A DNA stretch of 64,000 bases from Syntrophotaleaceae bacterium (GCA_041390365.1 JAWKQB010000001.1:744001-808000); one strand, 5' to 3'. Positions 50,948-60,449 are shown, counted from the first letter of the stretch. Translations and numbers: made by a program. The notes: generated by a model from the sequence alone, not told the origin.

Positions 50948-52435
50948 ATGAAGACCGAAGAGGTTTCCCTGCATGGGATCAAGTGGCATTTTCTGGACCC
51001 TGCAGGAAGTCCCTTATTGGCGGTTTTGAACGAGTCTCGCCTCGACGGTGAGGTCGTCAAGAAGAATGTCAAGCGCCGGGTGTTGCGGCAGCCAGGCATC
51101 TTTGTCAAAGAGGTGCGCTATCGGGGGCTGCCGATAGTTTTCAAAACGCTATTGGGCGGAACTGCCTGTCAGGAAGGCAGGATAAATCTGGAACTGGCCA
51201 AAACAGGCATTCCCGTTCCCGAAGTTCTGGCTTTCGGAACAGAGAAGAAATTCGGATTTATCCGCAGGGATCTGCTTTTGACCCGGGAGGAATTGAGCTG
51301 CAAAACCCTGCATGCGTTCCTGTTTGGCGATTTCCCCGGAATGACGGCTAGTGAAAAGCATCGATTTGTCCAAAGTTTCGCCGGATTCATGAGAATGCTC
51401 CATGACAATGGAGTTTTCCATAATGATCTGCATATCGGCAACATTCTCAAGGTGCCGGGCGGAAGTAACGGACACGGCTTCGTCCTGCTGGATAACGATC
51501 GGATCTCCTTCAAGAAACGACCGCTTACAACAGCCGAAAAGTCAGATAATCTGGCCCAGCTTTTGAGCAACCTGTGGACATTGGCCGACAGAAGCCAGCG
51601 GTTTCGCTTTCTAAAGGCCTATGGTGTGAAGCTCGACCGGGAAGGCCGGCATTTTGTCGATGAGCTGGAGACGAAAGCTTTAAGACATTTACGGAAAATC
51701 AGTCGTAAAAAAGCCAGGCAGAGTCTGGAGAACAACCGCCGGTTCGCCAAGGAAAAACGCAAGGGATTTACCGTTTTTTACAGGAAAAAACGGGGTATGG
51801 AGGAGATCCTCGATGGGTTCCTGGACGATCCGGACCGTTTTCTGGAAAAGGGAGAGATATTCAAGGCGGGCAATACGGTGCGGGCCGCCAAGGTCGAACT
51901 GAACGGAAAATACTATTTTCTCAAGCGTTTTAACTGTAAAGGGTGGCGCTATCAGCTGAAAAATGCTTTCCGTCGATCCAGGGCGTTGAGATCATGGCTG
52001 GTTTGCTGGGGATTCCGGCTCAGGGGCATTCCTCTCCCTCAACCTCTGATGTGTCTGGAAGAGCGCCGGATGAGGTTGTTGAAACGGTCCTACATTCTGT
52101 TTGAATTCATTGACGACGGAGAGCGATTGAACGGTGTCTGGCCGGAGCTGGGTGCAGACAGAAGAAAAGGGATACTGGCCCGTCTGGGCCTTATGCTTGG
52201 TCGTTTGCACTTTTTTGGAGGGATCCATGGTGATTTGAAATGGAACAATATTCTGGTGAACAGGCGGGGTGATCTCTTCCTGACGGATTTTGACGGCAGC
52301 CGAATCGTCGCTTCTCGGAACAAACGTAGAAAAAAGAAAGATTTGGAACGTTTTCTGGTGGACCTGGAGTCAGCCCCGTCAACAAAGACGGAGCGGGAAT
52401 TTTTCCTCAAATGCTGGCAGCGATGGAGTTCCTGA
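50948..52435 (+). CDS. Tandem two-domain LPS kinase-like protein
   Basis: The 495-residue protein contains two kinase-like domains of the WaaP/InaA/Kdo-kinase type in one chain. Domain 1 (about 1-260) has Lys54 in FVKEVRY, HNDLHIGNIL at 158-167 and LDNDRISF (Asp182/Asp184). Domain 2 (about 300-495) has KYYFLKRF (Lys326), HGDLKWNNIL at 427-436 and TDFDGSR (Asp447/Asp449). Each domain keeps the catalytic Asp, the Asn and the metal Asp, so both may be active. A basic linker (about 245-285) joins them. Single-domain relatives are encoded 3.7 kb upstream and 2.3 kb downstream. It probably phosphorylates two sites in the LPS core, or one domain is regulatory. Confidence 0.83.
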   Translation: MKTEEVSLHGIKWHFLDPAGSPLLAVLNESRLDGEVVKKNVKRRVLRQPGIFVKEVRYRGLPIVFKTLLGGTACQEGRINLELAKTGIPVPEVLAFGTEKKFGFIRRDLLLTREELSCKTLHAFLFGDFPGMTASEKHRFVQSFAGFMRMLHDNGVFHNDLHIGNILKVPGGSNGHGFVLLDNDRISFKKRPLTTAEKSDNLAQLLSNLWTLADRSQRFRFLKAYGVKLDREGRHFVDELETKALRHLRKISRKKARQSLENNRRFAKEKRKGFTVFYRKKRGMEEILDGFLDDPDRFLEKGEIFKAGNTVRAAKVELNGKYYFLKRFNCKGWRYQLKNAFRRSRALRSWLVCWGFRLRGIPLPQPLMCLEERRMRLLKRSYILFEFIDDGERLNGVWPELGADRRKGILARLGLMLGRLHFFGGIHGDLKWNNILVNRRGDLFLTDFDGSRIVASRNKRRKKKDLERFLVDLESAPSTKTEREFFLKCWQRWSS

Positions 52436-52456
52436 TCCTTTTACAATAGGCGCAGA

Positions 52457-54031
52457 ATGGCACGCTTGATGGACATGGCTGACACTGACCGAAACTGGCG
52501 AAATGTCGATTTTTCCTTGTCCTTTTTGCTGGTGCTCAGCCTGGCGCTCAAGCTTGCGCTGCTTGCAGCCGGGCATGTCGTAAATCCCGATGGAGTTCGG
52601 TATATCGATGCAGCTCGCTTGATTACCGAGGGGGATTTCATTGCAGCGGTGGGCAGAGAGAAAATGCTTTTATACCCGTTTCTCCTGGCCACCTTCAACC
52701 TTCTGATACGGGACTGGGTACTGGCTGGTCAGATCATTTCCCTTGTTTCCCTCGTGGTCACGCTGTTTCCTCTGTTCTGGTTAACGACCGGAATTTTCAA
52801 CCAGAGGGTTGCCTTCTGGGCCGGCTTTGCTTTTGTCCTTTCCCCCACCTTGAACGGCCTTTCAATTGACCTGATCCGCGATCCTCTTTTTCTCTGTTTT
52901 GCGACCTGGTCTATTTATTATTTCTGGCGATCCCTGACCGGCTCCCGAATCCGCTTTTACGGCCTGACTTCCCTTTTCGCCATCCTGGCTCTGATGTGTC
53001 GCATCGAAGGACTGGGCCTGTTTGTCCTCTATCCCGCGATTTGTCTCGTTTTGGCGGCAAGGCACCCGTCGGAAAGGTCGTCCTTGTTTAAAGGAACGGC
53101 TGTTATGGCGGGCATTCCCCTGTTGCTGCTGTTTACGACGGGCGGAATGCTGCAGGGAATTGCCGGGGTGGAGATCGACTTTCTCAACCGATGGGCGGAA
53201 GTTTGGGGTCGGCTTCAGGCCATCGCGAACGGCGAATTTCTTTTCATGTACCGTTATCTTTACGACCATCTGGGCTCTCTGGATAATCCCCATGCCTACT
53301 GGTCTTCCGGTTCTTTTTATGAGACCGCCAGGCATTATCTGCCGATTATCTATCTGTTTGGTCTCGTGGAGGCACTGTTTGAAAACCTTTTCCTGTTGTT
53401 TGTCGTCCCCCTGATCGTCGGATTTGGCAAACGGCCGGTTTTCAACCGGGCACACTGGTTGCTCCTGTCAGTGGCCGGTTTTTATTTCCTGGTGGCCTAT
53501 TATTGGCTTTTTATTCAAGATTTCACCAGCAAGCGTTACCTGCTTTTGCCGACTCTGATGCTTTATCCCTGGGTGGGCAGGGGGCTGGACAGGATTTGGA
53601 TACGGCTTTCCGAAGTCCGACGCCCGCGAATCGCGATGCTGCTGTTCCTGTTTATTTTCTGCGGAATTCCCGCTTTTAAAACTCTGGGAGTCGTGGTCGG
53701 TCCAGACAAAAGCAGCATCTTCAAGGAGGCAGGAATCTGGCTGGCGGAGCAGAACGATCTGCGGGGTTACCTGCTGGCCGGTAACGACCCAAGGTTCCGT
53801 TTGTATTCGGCGCCGGATCTTCGTTTTGTAGAGCCTGCAGAGGAATTTTCAATTTTCCAGGATTATAATGCTTCAGAAAGAATTGCTCTGGAAAGGGAAG
53901 TCGATTTTCTGATACTCGAAATCTCCCAGAAACGGCGGGATGAATTACCCCCTTTCCAGCACTACACCATGTTAAAAGAGTTGACGGACGGGAAAAAAGT
54001 TGTGCTGGTTTTCAGAAGAATAGTTCCATAA
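52457..54031 (+). CDS. Multi-spanning glycosyltransferase (ArnT/PMT-like, GT-C fold)
   Basis: The 524-residue membrane protein has about 11-12 hydrophobic helices (20-42, 70-140, 150-200, 220-240, 310-345, 350-420) and a soluble C-terminal domain of about 100 residues. NPDGVRYIDAARLITEGDF in the first periplasmic loop supplies the acidic residues expected in GT-C enzymes, and DFTSKRYLLLPTLML resembles the conserved region of dolichyl-phosphate-mannose or ArnT-type transferases. It would use a polyprenyl-phosphate sugar to modify lipid A or core in the periplasm. The donor is unknown. Confidence 0.72.
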   Translation: MARLMDMADTDRNWRNVDFSLSFLLVLSLALKLALLAAGHVVNPDGVRYIDAARLITEGDFIAAVGREKMLLYPFLLATFNLLIRDWVLAGQIISLVSLVVTLFPLFWLTTGIFNQRVAFWAGFAFVLSPTLNGLSIDLIRDPLFLCFATWSIYYFWRSLTGSRIRFYGLTSLFAILALMCRIEGLGLFVLYPAICLVLAARHPSERSSLFKGTAVMAGIPLLLLFTTGGMLQGIAGVEIDFLNRWAEVWGRLQAIANGEFLFMYRYLYDHLGSLDNPHAYWSSGSFYETARHYLPIIYLFGLVEALFENLFLLFVVPLIVGFGKRPVFNRAHWLLLSVAGFYFLVAYYWLFIQDFTSKRYLLLPTLMLYPWVGRGLDRIWIRLSEVRRPRIAMLLFLFIFCGIPAFKTLGVVVGPDKSSIFKEAGIWLAEQNDLRGYLLAGNDPRFRLYSAPDLRFVEPAEEFSIFQDYNASERIALEREVDFLILEISQKRRDELPPFQHYTMLKELTDGKKVVLVFRRIVP

Positions 54032-54044
54032 AAAAGGGTCTCCT

Positions 54045-54617
54045 ATGACACATGAAGATATCAAATCTCATTTCGAAAATCTCAGCAGTGTCCTGCTGAC
54101 CGTTGCCGAAAAGAAGTCGGACCTCATTCTTTCAGCTTGTCGTACCATTGCCGCAGCGCTCAGTGCCGGGCACAAAGTGCTGATCATGGGTAATGGTGGC
54201 TCCGCGGCCGATGCCCAGCATTTTGCCGCTGAACTTGTGGGCCGGTTTCTGCTGGAACGGAGGCCGCTGCCGGCGATCGCTCTGACCACCGACAGCTCCA
54301 TTCTGACCGCTGTCGGCAACGACTACGGCTTCGACGAAATTTTCAAGCGCCAGGTCGAAGCCATTGCTCAGCCCGGCGATGTGGTGATCGGCATCTCCAC
54401 CAGCGGCAAGTCGAACAATGTGTTCCATGCCCTGACTGCGGCCAACAAGATCGGCTGCAAAACCATCGGGTTGTTGGGGCGGGATGGCGGTAACATTTCC
54501 GGCCTGGTCGACCTCGATTTGACGATTCCGGAGCAGTACACCCCCTACATCCAGGGTGCTCATGGTGCAGTCATTCATATCATCTGCGACCTTGTGGAGA
54601 AGGAGTTGTTTGGATAG
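54045..54617 (+). CDS. gmhA: Sedoheptulose 7-phosphate isomerase GmhA
   Basis: GmhA converts sedoheptulose 7-phosphate to D-glycero-manno-heptose 7-phosphate, the first step to the ADP-heptose used by WaaC and WaaF. The 190-residue SIS-domain protein has LIMGNGGSAADAQHFAAELVGRF, TAVGNDYGFDEIF, GISTSGKSNNV, and IQGAHGAVIHIICDLVE with the catalytic His. The other heptose genes (hldE, gmhB) are not in the window. Confidence 0.95.
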   Translation: MTHEDIKSHFENLSSVLLTVAEKKSDLILSACRTIAAALSAGHKVLIMGNGGSAADAQHFAAELVGRFLLERRPLPAIALTTDSSILTAVGNDYGFDEIFKRQVEAIAQPGDVVIGISTSGKSNNVFHALTAANKIGCKTIGLLGRDGGNISGLVDLDLTIPEQYTPYIQGAHGAVIHIICDLVEKELFG

Positions 54618-54740
54618 CTCCGGATCTTGTGTCCTCTTCGGATTTTGATTCTCGCATGGCATTGCTGAACAGAATGGTTCCGGCAATGCTCAGTCCCGGC
54701 AAGTCCCAAGCTGCTCCCTTTTGAAACGACAGGCTGGCGA

Positions 54741-55553
54741 ATGGTCGAGTTAAACGACATTTTGCGGAGATATTTTCCCGGGCCTGAAGCTTTTGACAGA
54801 ATTCTGGGACTTCAGGGTGATATTTACCGGGAAATGGATGGGCGCCGAACCCTGAGGTTTGATCTCGGAGGTCGCAGTTACTTCGCCAAATTGCATTTCG
54901 GCGTAGGCTGGAGGGAAATTTTCAAAAATCTGTTGCAGGGTAAAAGACCCGTACTTGGAGCCAGAAACGAGAGAGAGGCCCTGCGCTGCCTGCAGCAGCT
55001 CCATTTGCCGACAATGAAGGTCGCGGGATTTGGAATACGGGGTTGCAATCCTGCCCGGCGTCAATCTTTTCTCATCACTGAAGAACTGACCGGCGCCATC
55101 AGTCTTGAGAGCCTCTGCAGGGGATGGGCAGCCGCTCCGCCACCCCCGGCCTGTAAAAGGGCTCTATTGGAAAAGGTCGCCTTCATCACCCGCAAGCTGC
55201 ACGAAAACGGCATCAATCACCGCGATCTGTATATATGCCATTTTTTACTCGAACAGGCTGACTCTTTCCAGTATTCCGACTGGCCCCGCCTGCATCTGGT
55301 CGACCTTCACCGGGCCCAACTCCGGAATAAAACTCCCCGGCGATGGGCGGTCAAGGATGTCGCCGGCCTTTACTTTTCCAGTCTGGATATCGGCCTGACC
55401 CGTCGCGACCTTCTTCGTTTCATTGCCATCTATCGTGGTCGTCCTCTGCGGGAGATTCTGAAAACGGAAAAAAAATTCTGGCGCGCCGTGTCCAAACGGG
55501 CCTTCAGACTCTATCGAAAGATGTTCGGACGCAACCCGGGTCAGTCCGATTAA
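54741..55553 (+). CDS. waaP: LPS core heptose(I) kinase WaaP (RfaP)
   Basis: The 270-residue kinase matches WaaP by length and motif. SYFAKLHFGVGWREI carries Lys50. NHRDLYICHFLL has catalytic Asp162, the same number as in E. coli WaaP. HLVDLHRAQLRNKTPRRW has the metal Asp188, and KDVAGLYFSSLDIGLTRRDLLRFI is the typical end. It phosphorylates heptose I, a modification important for outer-membrane stability in other bacteria. waaG follows, as in enterobacterial core operons, though here with a 338-base gap. Confidence 0.9.
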   Translation: MVELNDILRRYFPGPEAFDRILGLQGDIYREMDGRRTLRFDLGGRSYFAKLHFGVGWREIFKNLLQGKRPVLGARNEREALRCLQQLHLPTMKVAGFGIRGCNPARRQSFLITEELTGAISLESLCRGWAAAPPPPACKRALLEKVAFITRKLHENGINHRDLYICHFLLEQADSFQYSDWPRLHLVDLHRAQLRNKTPRRWAVKDVAGLYFSSLDIGLTRRDLLRFIAIYRGRPLREILKTEKKFWRAVSKRAFRLYRKMFGRNPGQSD

Positions 55554-55891
55554 ACGATTTCAGCCGTCGGCGCTGCTTGCGGCGACCTGCGAAAAACCTT
55601 CCCCACTCCGCCCGGTACCGGGCCGGTATTTTTACCAGCGCAAATCAAAACTATCCCTTCACTACCGCAAACCCATGGAAGCCGGCTGGAAGACTGCGCC
55701 GGAAGGGAACAGCGGGAAAATTTTTCCTGTTCGACATCGACTTGAGCGAATCGTGCAGTATACTCTTTCAATTAAATGATAAACATTAGCAAATATCCAT
55801 GTCATTGTGCACCAGGGAAAAATCGCTGTTTGGAGGTTTTCTCCGAGTTTCTCCTTCCTGCGTATTCCCGGATGGCCGAATCGGGTGAGAC
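55554..55891. other. Gap between waaP and waaG with terminator-like palindrome
   Basis: No gene is supported in these 338 bases. The first third contains a perfect GC palindrome and a small T-loop hairpin (listed separately). Further on, TATACT at 55759-55764 could be a -10 box for waaG but lacks a good -35 partner. Just before waaG the sequence TGGAGG at about 55829 is too far away to be its binding site. Confidence 0.4.
55610..55636 (+). terminator. Possible terminator after waaP
   Basis: GCCCGGTACCGGGC (55610-55623) is a perfect palindrome, followed by GGTA, four Ts and TACC (55625-55636). It lies 57 bases after the waaP stop. The T-run is short and interrupted, so termination would be weak. 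Confidence 0.3.
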
Positions 55892-57070
55892 ATGAAGCTG
55901 GCTTTCTGCCTTTTCAAATATTTCCCCTTCGGCGGTCTGCAAAGGGATTTTCTGCGGATCGCGTTGGCTTGCCGTGACCGAGGGCATGAGATCGGGGTTT
56001 TTGTCATGAAATGGGAAGGTGATATCCCTGATGCCTTCAAAATCGACCTCGTACCGGTACAGAAGTTGACCAATCATGGCAATTGTGCCGCCTTTGCCCG
56101 CTCACTGAAGCAAAAGGATCTGGATAAATATGACGTGGTTGTCGGTTTCAACAAAATGCCGGGACTCGATATCTACTTTGCGGCGGACAGCTGCTATCAG
56201 ACACGTTTCCAAGAGGCCCGGACCATGTTTCCGAGATTCGGTTTTCGGTTCCGGACCTATGTTTCCCTGGAAAAGGCGGTCTTTTCCCCCGTCAGTAAAA
56301 CCCACATCCTGATCCTGTCCCAAAAAGTTAAAAGGAACTATGTCGATGCCTACGGCACCCCCGAGGAAAGGTTTTCTCTTCTACCTCCAGGCATCGATCT
56401 CACCGCCTTCGATTGGAGAGAGAGAATCTCCGTTCGCAAACAGGTCCGGGAGGAATTCGGACTCGGCGAGACCTTTCTGTTACTGATGGTCGGATCGGCC
56501 TTCCGGACCAAGGGAGTCGATCGTTCTATCGCGGCTGTCGCTTCCCTCCCCGCTGGGCTGCGAGGGAAAACCCGTCTTTTCGTCATTGGGCAAGGGAACC
56601 AGCGGCCGTTGATCAGAATGGCCGCAAAACTCGGCATCGAAAGCCGGATCCGATTTCTCGGCGGAAGAGAGGACGTTCCACGATTTCTGTTGGCCGCGGA
56701 CCTGCTCTTGCACCCCTCCAGAAACGAAACTTACGGAATGACCCTGCTGGAAGCCATGGCGGCAGGGCTTCCGGTATTGGCAACGGACAACTGCGGCTTC
56801 GCCGGTCATGTCGAAAAAGCCGGTGCAGGTCTCCTTATACCGTCACCATTCGTTCAGAAGACAATGAACCAGATGCTGGCAGAGGCCTTGTTTTCCTCCG
56901 AGAAGAATCGGTGGCGCGAGAATGGATTGGCGTTTATCGCAAAAAGCGATATCTCCAGCCTGCCGCAAAAAGCCGCGGATATCATCGAAAATTTCACCCC
57001 CCTCGGGAGGGCAGGTATGAAACTGTTATCGAGGAATACAGCGAGGAGGATAATAGGGCTTCCTGCTTAA
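55892..57070 (+). CDS. waaG: LPS core glucosyltransferase I WaaG
   Basis: The 392-residue GT4 enzyme is a close match to WaaG (RfaG), which adds the first glucose to heptose II of the LPS core. The N-terminus MKLAFCLFKYFPFGGLQRDF, the segment VVGFNKMPGLDIYFAADSCY, LLPPGIDL, GSAFRTKGVDRSIAAVASLP and LLLHPSRNETYGMTLLEAMAAGLPVLAT follow the E. coli protein in order. The waaP-waaG pairing is likewise conserved. An AT-rich gap after it separates the core genes from the O-antigen genes. Confidence 0.95.
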   Translation: MKLAFCLFKYFPFGGLQRDFLRIALACRDRGHEIGVFVMKWEGDIPDAFKIDLVPVQKLTNHGNCAAFARSLKQKDLDKYDVVVGFNKMPGLDIYFAADSCYQTRFQEARTMFPRFGFRFRTYVSLEKAVFSPVSKTHILILSQKVKRNYVDAYGTPEERFSLLPPGIDLTAFDWRERISVRKQVREEFGLGETFLLLMVGSAFRTKGVDRSIAAVASLPAGLRGKTRLFVIGQGNQRPLIRMAAKLGIESRIRFLGGREDVPRFLLAADLLLHPSRNETYGMTLLEAMAAGLPVLATDNCGFAGHVEKAGAGLLIPSPFVQKTMNQMLAEALFSSEKNRWRENGLAFIAKSDISSLPQKAADIIENFTPLGRAGMKLLSRNTARRIIGLPA

Positions 57071-57289
57071 ATTCAGCATATTTTGTAACTGCAATGCTAA
57101 AAATCAGGTAAGGCAGACTGGATTTGTTAAAAAGAGCTGGTAAAATTCCCAGTCGAAATAGGTTTTTATTTATTAATATAATGGTTAAAAAAATCAGGAT
57201 CTATTTAAATTCTTATTATTTTAGTCATATAAACGGTTTTGAAGCTAAATAGTTCGATTTCTTCTCAATGAAGTCTGGTGGCAAAGGCG
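57071..57289. other. AT-rich spacer between core and O-antigen genes
   Basis: These 219 bases are markedly AT-rich compared with the flanks, with runs such as TTTTTATTTATTAATATAATGG (57163-57184). A TATAAT hexamer is at 57177-57182 without a convincing -35. No ORF, JUMPstart or ops element was found. Composition and position mark a likely boundary of the O-antigen locus, with a possible promoter. Confidence 0.45.
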
Positions 57290-58447
57290 ATGCGAATAGC
57301 TTTCATTCATGACTGGCTGGTGACCTATGGGGGCGCGGAGAGGGTGCTTGAGCAGATGCTGCATTGTTACCCCGATGCGGATCTTTTCAGCCTTGTGGAT
57401 TTTTTGCCTGCCGATCAAAGAGGATTCCTTCAGAACAAGCAGGTCACAACGTCTTTTATCCAACACCTGCCCCTGGCGCGAACGAAATATCGCAGCTATC
57501 TGCCGCTGATGCCTCTGGCCGTGGAGCAGTTGGATCTGTCCGGGTATGACATTGTCATCTCCGGTTCCCACGCGGTGGCCAAAGGAGTCATCACCGGACC
57601 GGATCAGCTACATATCTGCCTGTGCTACACACCGATGCGGTATGCCTGGGATCTGCAGCATCAGTATCTCCGGGAAAGCGGCCTGGACAGCGGAATGAAG
57701 AGTTGGATGGTCCGGTGGATGCTTCATCGGATGCGTCTGTGGGATCAGCGAACGGCCGACGGGGTGGACCAATTCATCGCGATTTCAAACTTTATCGCCC
57801 GGCGGATCTGGAAAGTTTACCGGCGGGATTCGACCGTGCTCTATCCTCCTGTGAATGTCGAAGGCTACTCTTTGGGCAGTCAAAAGGAAGAGTTCTATCT
57901 GACCGCCTCCCGCCTGGTCCCCTATAAGCGGGTTGATCTGATCGTGCAGGCTTTTGCCAGGATGCCCGATAAAAAACTGATCGTCATCGGGGATGGACCC
58001 GAACTGCAACGGCTCAAGGGCCTGGCCGGTTCGAATGTCGATCTGCTTGGATACCAGCCGCAGGAGATTCTCAGGGACTACCTGCAGAAAGCCAGAGCCT
58101 TTGTTTTCGCGGCCGAGGAGGATTTCGGCATCGCTCCCTTGGAAGCACAGGCCTGCGGAACTCCCGTCATCGCTTTTGGCAAGGGCGGGGCTCTGGAAAC
58201 GATTCGCGGTCTTGGAGAAAAGAACCCGACGGGGGTCTTCTTTTATCAACAAACCATTGAAGAACTGGTGGCGGGGGTTTTGGAGTTTGAGGAAAAAAAG
58301 GGAGCCATCTCCGCGAAAAGTTGCCGGCAGAATGCCCTGCGTTTTTCCGAAGAGAATTTCTGCCAGAAATTCTGCTCTCTGGTTGAAGAGCATATGGAAT
58401 CCTATTTCAATATCAACGTCCGATTCAATCGAAGATTATGCAGATGA
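57290..58447 (+). CDS. Glycosyltransferase family 4 (WbaZ-like)
   Basis: The 385-residue GT4 enzyme has IAFIHDWLVTYGGAERVLEQML, ICLCYTPMRYAWDLQHQYL, FIAISNFIARRIWKVY, VLYPPVNVEGY, LTASRLVPYKRVDLIVQAF and EEDFGIAPLEAQACGTPVIAFGKGGALETI. This pattern is that of mannosyltransferases such as WbaZ and WbdC used in O-antigen assembly. Its place directly before wzm supports an O-antigen role, possibly an adaptor or first mannose. ATG 57290 starts the conserved sequence; GTG 57278 is possible. The end overlaps wzm by 10 bases. Confidence 0.88.
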   Translation: MRIAFIHDWLVTYGGAERVLEQMLHCYPDADLFSLVDFLPADQRGFLQNKQVTTSFIQHLPLARTKYRSYLPLMPLAVEQLDLSGYDIVISGSHAVAKGVITGPDQLHICLCYTPMRYAWDLQHQYLRESGLDSGMKSWMVRWMLHRMRLWDQRTADGVDQFIAISNFIARRIWKVYRRDSTVLYPPVNVEGYSLGSQKEEFYLTASRLVPYKRVDLIVQAFARMPDKKLIVIGDGPELQRLKGLAGSNVDLLGYQPQEILRDYLQKARAFVFAAEEDFGIAPLEAQACGTPVIAFGKGGALETIRGLGEKNPTGVFFYQQTIEELVAGVLEFEEKKGAISAKSCRQNALRFSEENFCQKFCSLVEEHMESYFNINVRFNRRLCR

Positions 58448-59229
58448 TGAAAGCCCTGTGGGCCTACCGCGGGTTTATAACTGGCAGCGTCAAGCGTGAA
58501 TTTCAGTTGAAGTATCGCAACTCTCTCCTTGGCGCAGCCTGGACCTTTCTGAACCCCCTGGCGATGATTTTCGTCTACACCATCATTTTTTCCCAGGTCA
58601 TGAGGGCAAAGCTGCCCGGGGTCGATACGAGTTTTGCCTACAGTATCTATCTCTGTGCCGGAATCCTGACCTGGGGATTGTTTGCGGAAATTCTGGGCCG
58701 GGGCCAGAACGTTTTTCTGGAGCATGCCAATCTGATCAAAAAAATCAGTTTTCCCCGAATGTCCCTGCCGGTCATCGTCATTCTTAATGCGAGTCTCAAT
58801 TTCGCCATCATCTTCGCCTTGTTCACCCTGTTTCTGCTCGCCAGCGGTAATTTCCCCGGGTGGGTCTATTTCGCTGTCTTCCCGGTACTTCTTCTTCAGA
58901 TCCTGTTCGCCATCGGGCTGGGAATCATTCTGGGTGTTCTGAACGTCTTTTTTCGCGATGTAGGGCATTTTTTCAATATTCTGATCCAGTTCTGGTTCTG
59001 GCTGACCCCTATCGTCTACCCGCCGACGGTTCTGCCGGAACCGGTCAAACCGCTTCTTTTCCTCAACCCCATGGCCTCATTCATGTCCGCCTACCAGGGG
59101 ATATTGGTCCGGGGAGAGGTCCCCGATTGGCCGAACTTTGTCTGGATAGGGTTGTTCAGTCTTCTGCTCTGCACGTTCGGTATGCGTCTTTTTCGCAAAC
59201 GTTGCGGTGAAATGGTGGATGAGCTCTGA
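58438..59229 (+). CDS. wzm: O-antigen ABC transporter permease Wzm
   Basis: The 263-residue ABC-2 type permease has six transmembrane helices and the typical start LIxRSVKREFQLKYRNSLLG-like segment (here GSVKREFQLKYRNSLLGAA), FLNPLAMIFVYTIIFSQVM and FWFWLTPIVYPP. With the following ATPase it exports a completed polyprenyl-linked O-polysaccharide across the inner membrane. It overlaps the upstream glycosyltransferase by 10 bases and the wzt start by one base. ATG 58444 and 58447 are alternative starts. Confidence 0.92.
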   Translation: MQMMKALWAYRGFITGSVKREFQLKYRNSLLGAAWTFLNPLAMIFVYTIIFSQVMRAKLPGVDTSFAYSIYLCAGILTWGLFAEILGRGQNVFLEHANLIKKISFPRMSLPVIVILNASLNFAIIFALFTLFLLASGNFPGWVYFAVFPVLLLQILFAIGLGIILGVLNVFFRDVGHFFNILIQFWFWLTPIVYPPTVLPEPVKPLLFLNPMASFMSAYQGILVRGEVPDWPNFVWIGLFSLLLCTFGMRLFRKRCGEMVDEL

Positions 59230-60449
59230 TGGGCCGCATTTGTGTCAGCAATCTTGGTAAAGCCTATAAGCTGTATTCCAGTCACTGGTCCCGACTTCTG
59301 GAATGGGTGGTCCCTTTTCTGGGCCCAAGACATGAACAGAAGTGGGTTCTGCAAGGAATCAATTTCCTTATCAAGCCCGGGGAAGCGGTCGGCATTGTCG
59401 GCATCAACGGGGCCGGGAAGAGCACGCTCCTCAAGCTCATTACCGGGACGACCCAACCGACGACCGGGAATGTCGAAACATCCGGCAGCGTGGCCGCCAT
59501 GCTCGAACTGGGCATGGGGTTCCATCCCGAATTCACGGGGCGCCAGAATGTGTTCATGGCAGCGCAGCTGCTTGGCATGCAGGTGGACGAAATATCGAAA
59601 CGGCTGCCCGAGATCGAGGCCTTTGCCGAGATAGGTGACTATATCGATCGGCAGGTGCGGGTCTATTCCAGCGGTATGCAGATGCGATTGGCATTCAGTG
59701 TCGCCACGGCGAAACGGCCTGATGTTCTGATCGTGGATGAAGCCCTGTCCGTGGGAGATGCCTATTTTCAGCATAAGAGTTTCAACCGTATCCGGGAATT
59801 TCGCAAGGCGGGGACGACCCTGCTCATCGTTTCCCATGACAAGCAGGCTATCCAGAGCATTTGTGACCGGGCGATATTGCTGGATGGAGGTCAACTGGCC
59901 ATGGAAGGGGAACCTGAAGCGGTTATGGACTATTACAATGCCATGCTGGCTGAGCGCGGAAGTCAGACTGTGCGACAGGAAAAGATGACGGATGGCAAGA
60001 CCAAGACTGTTTCCGGCTCAGGTGGTGCGACTGTTATGGATGTCGGCCTGCTCGATGAGAAGGGAGACAAAGTCGAGGTTATAAATGTCGGACAGAGGGT
60101 CACCCTTCGCGTCATCGTGGATATTCATTCCGATCTGCCGGATCTGGTGGTCGGATATATGATCAAGGACCGCCTGGGCCAGCCCGCTTTCGGAACGAAT
60201 ACCTATCATCTGCGGAAAGGCCTGCAGCACCTGGGCAAGGGCGAACGGGTTGAATATGCTTTTACCTTTCTCGCCAATATCGGGGAAGGCTCCTATTCGA
60301 TTTCGATCGCGCTGCACACCCAGGATACTCATCTTGCTGCGAATTACGAATGGCGAGACCTGGCGCTGGTTTTCGACGTGGTGAATCTCAATCAGGATCG
60401 TTTTGTCGGGACGGCGTGGCTGCCGCCGGATGTTCGATGCTTTCGATGA
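59229..60449 (+). CDS. wzt: O-antigen ABC transporter ATPase Wzt with C-terminal glycan-binding domain
   Basis: The 406-residue protein has an N-terminal ATPase (about 1-245): Walker A GINGAGKSTLLKLITG, signature VYSSGMQMRLAFSVA, Walker B VLIVDEALSVGD. The C-terminal immunoglobulin-like Wzt_C domain covers about residues 270-406 (MDVGLLDEKGDKVEVINVGQ, VVGYMIKDRLGQPAFGTNT, SISIALHT). In E. coli O8/O9a this domain recognises the capped non-reducing end of the glycan before export. Its presence, and a methyltransferase gene next in line, predict a capped O-polysaccharide. Confidence 0.93.
   Translation: MGRICVSNLGKAYKLYSSHWSRLLEWVVPFLGPRHEQKWVLQGINFLIKPGEAVGIVGINGAGKSTLLKLITGTTQPTTGNVETSGSVAAMLELGMGFHPEFTGRQNVFMAAQLLGMQVDEISKRLPEIEAFAEIGDYIDRQVRVYSSGMQMRLAFSVATAKRPDVLIVDEALSVGDAYFQHKSFNRIREFRKAGTTLLIVSHDKQAIQSICDRAILLDGGQLAMEGEPEAVMDYYNAMLAERGSQTVRQEKMTDGKTKTVSGSGGATVMDVGLLDEKGDKVEVINVGQRVTLRVIVDIHSDLPDLVVGYMIKDRLGQPAFGTNTYHLRKGLQHLGKGERVEYAFTFLANIGEGSYSISIALHTQDTHLAANYEWRDLALVFDVVNLNQDRFVGTAWLPPDVRCFR

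Noticed and set aside
55343..55789. Open frame of 148 codons overlapping the end of waaP
   Set aside because: It lies in another frame of waaP and runs into the non-coding gap with an Arg/Pro/Ser-rich product and no motif.
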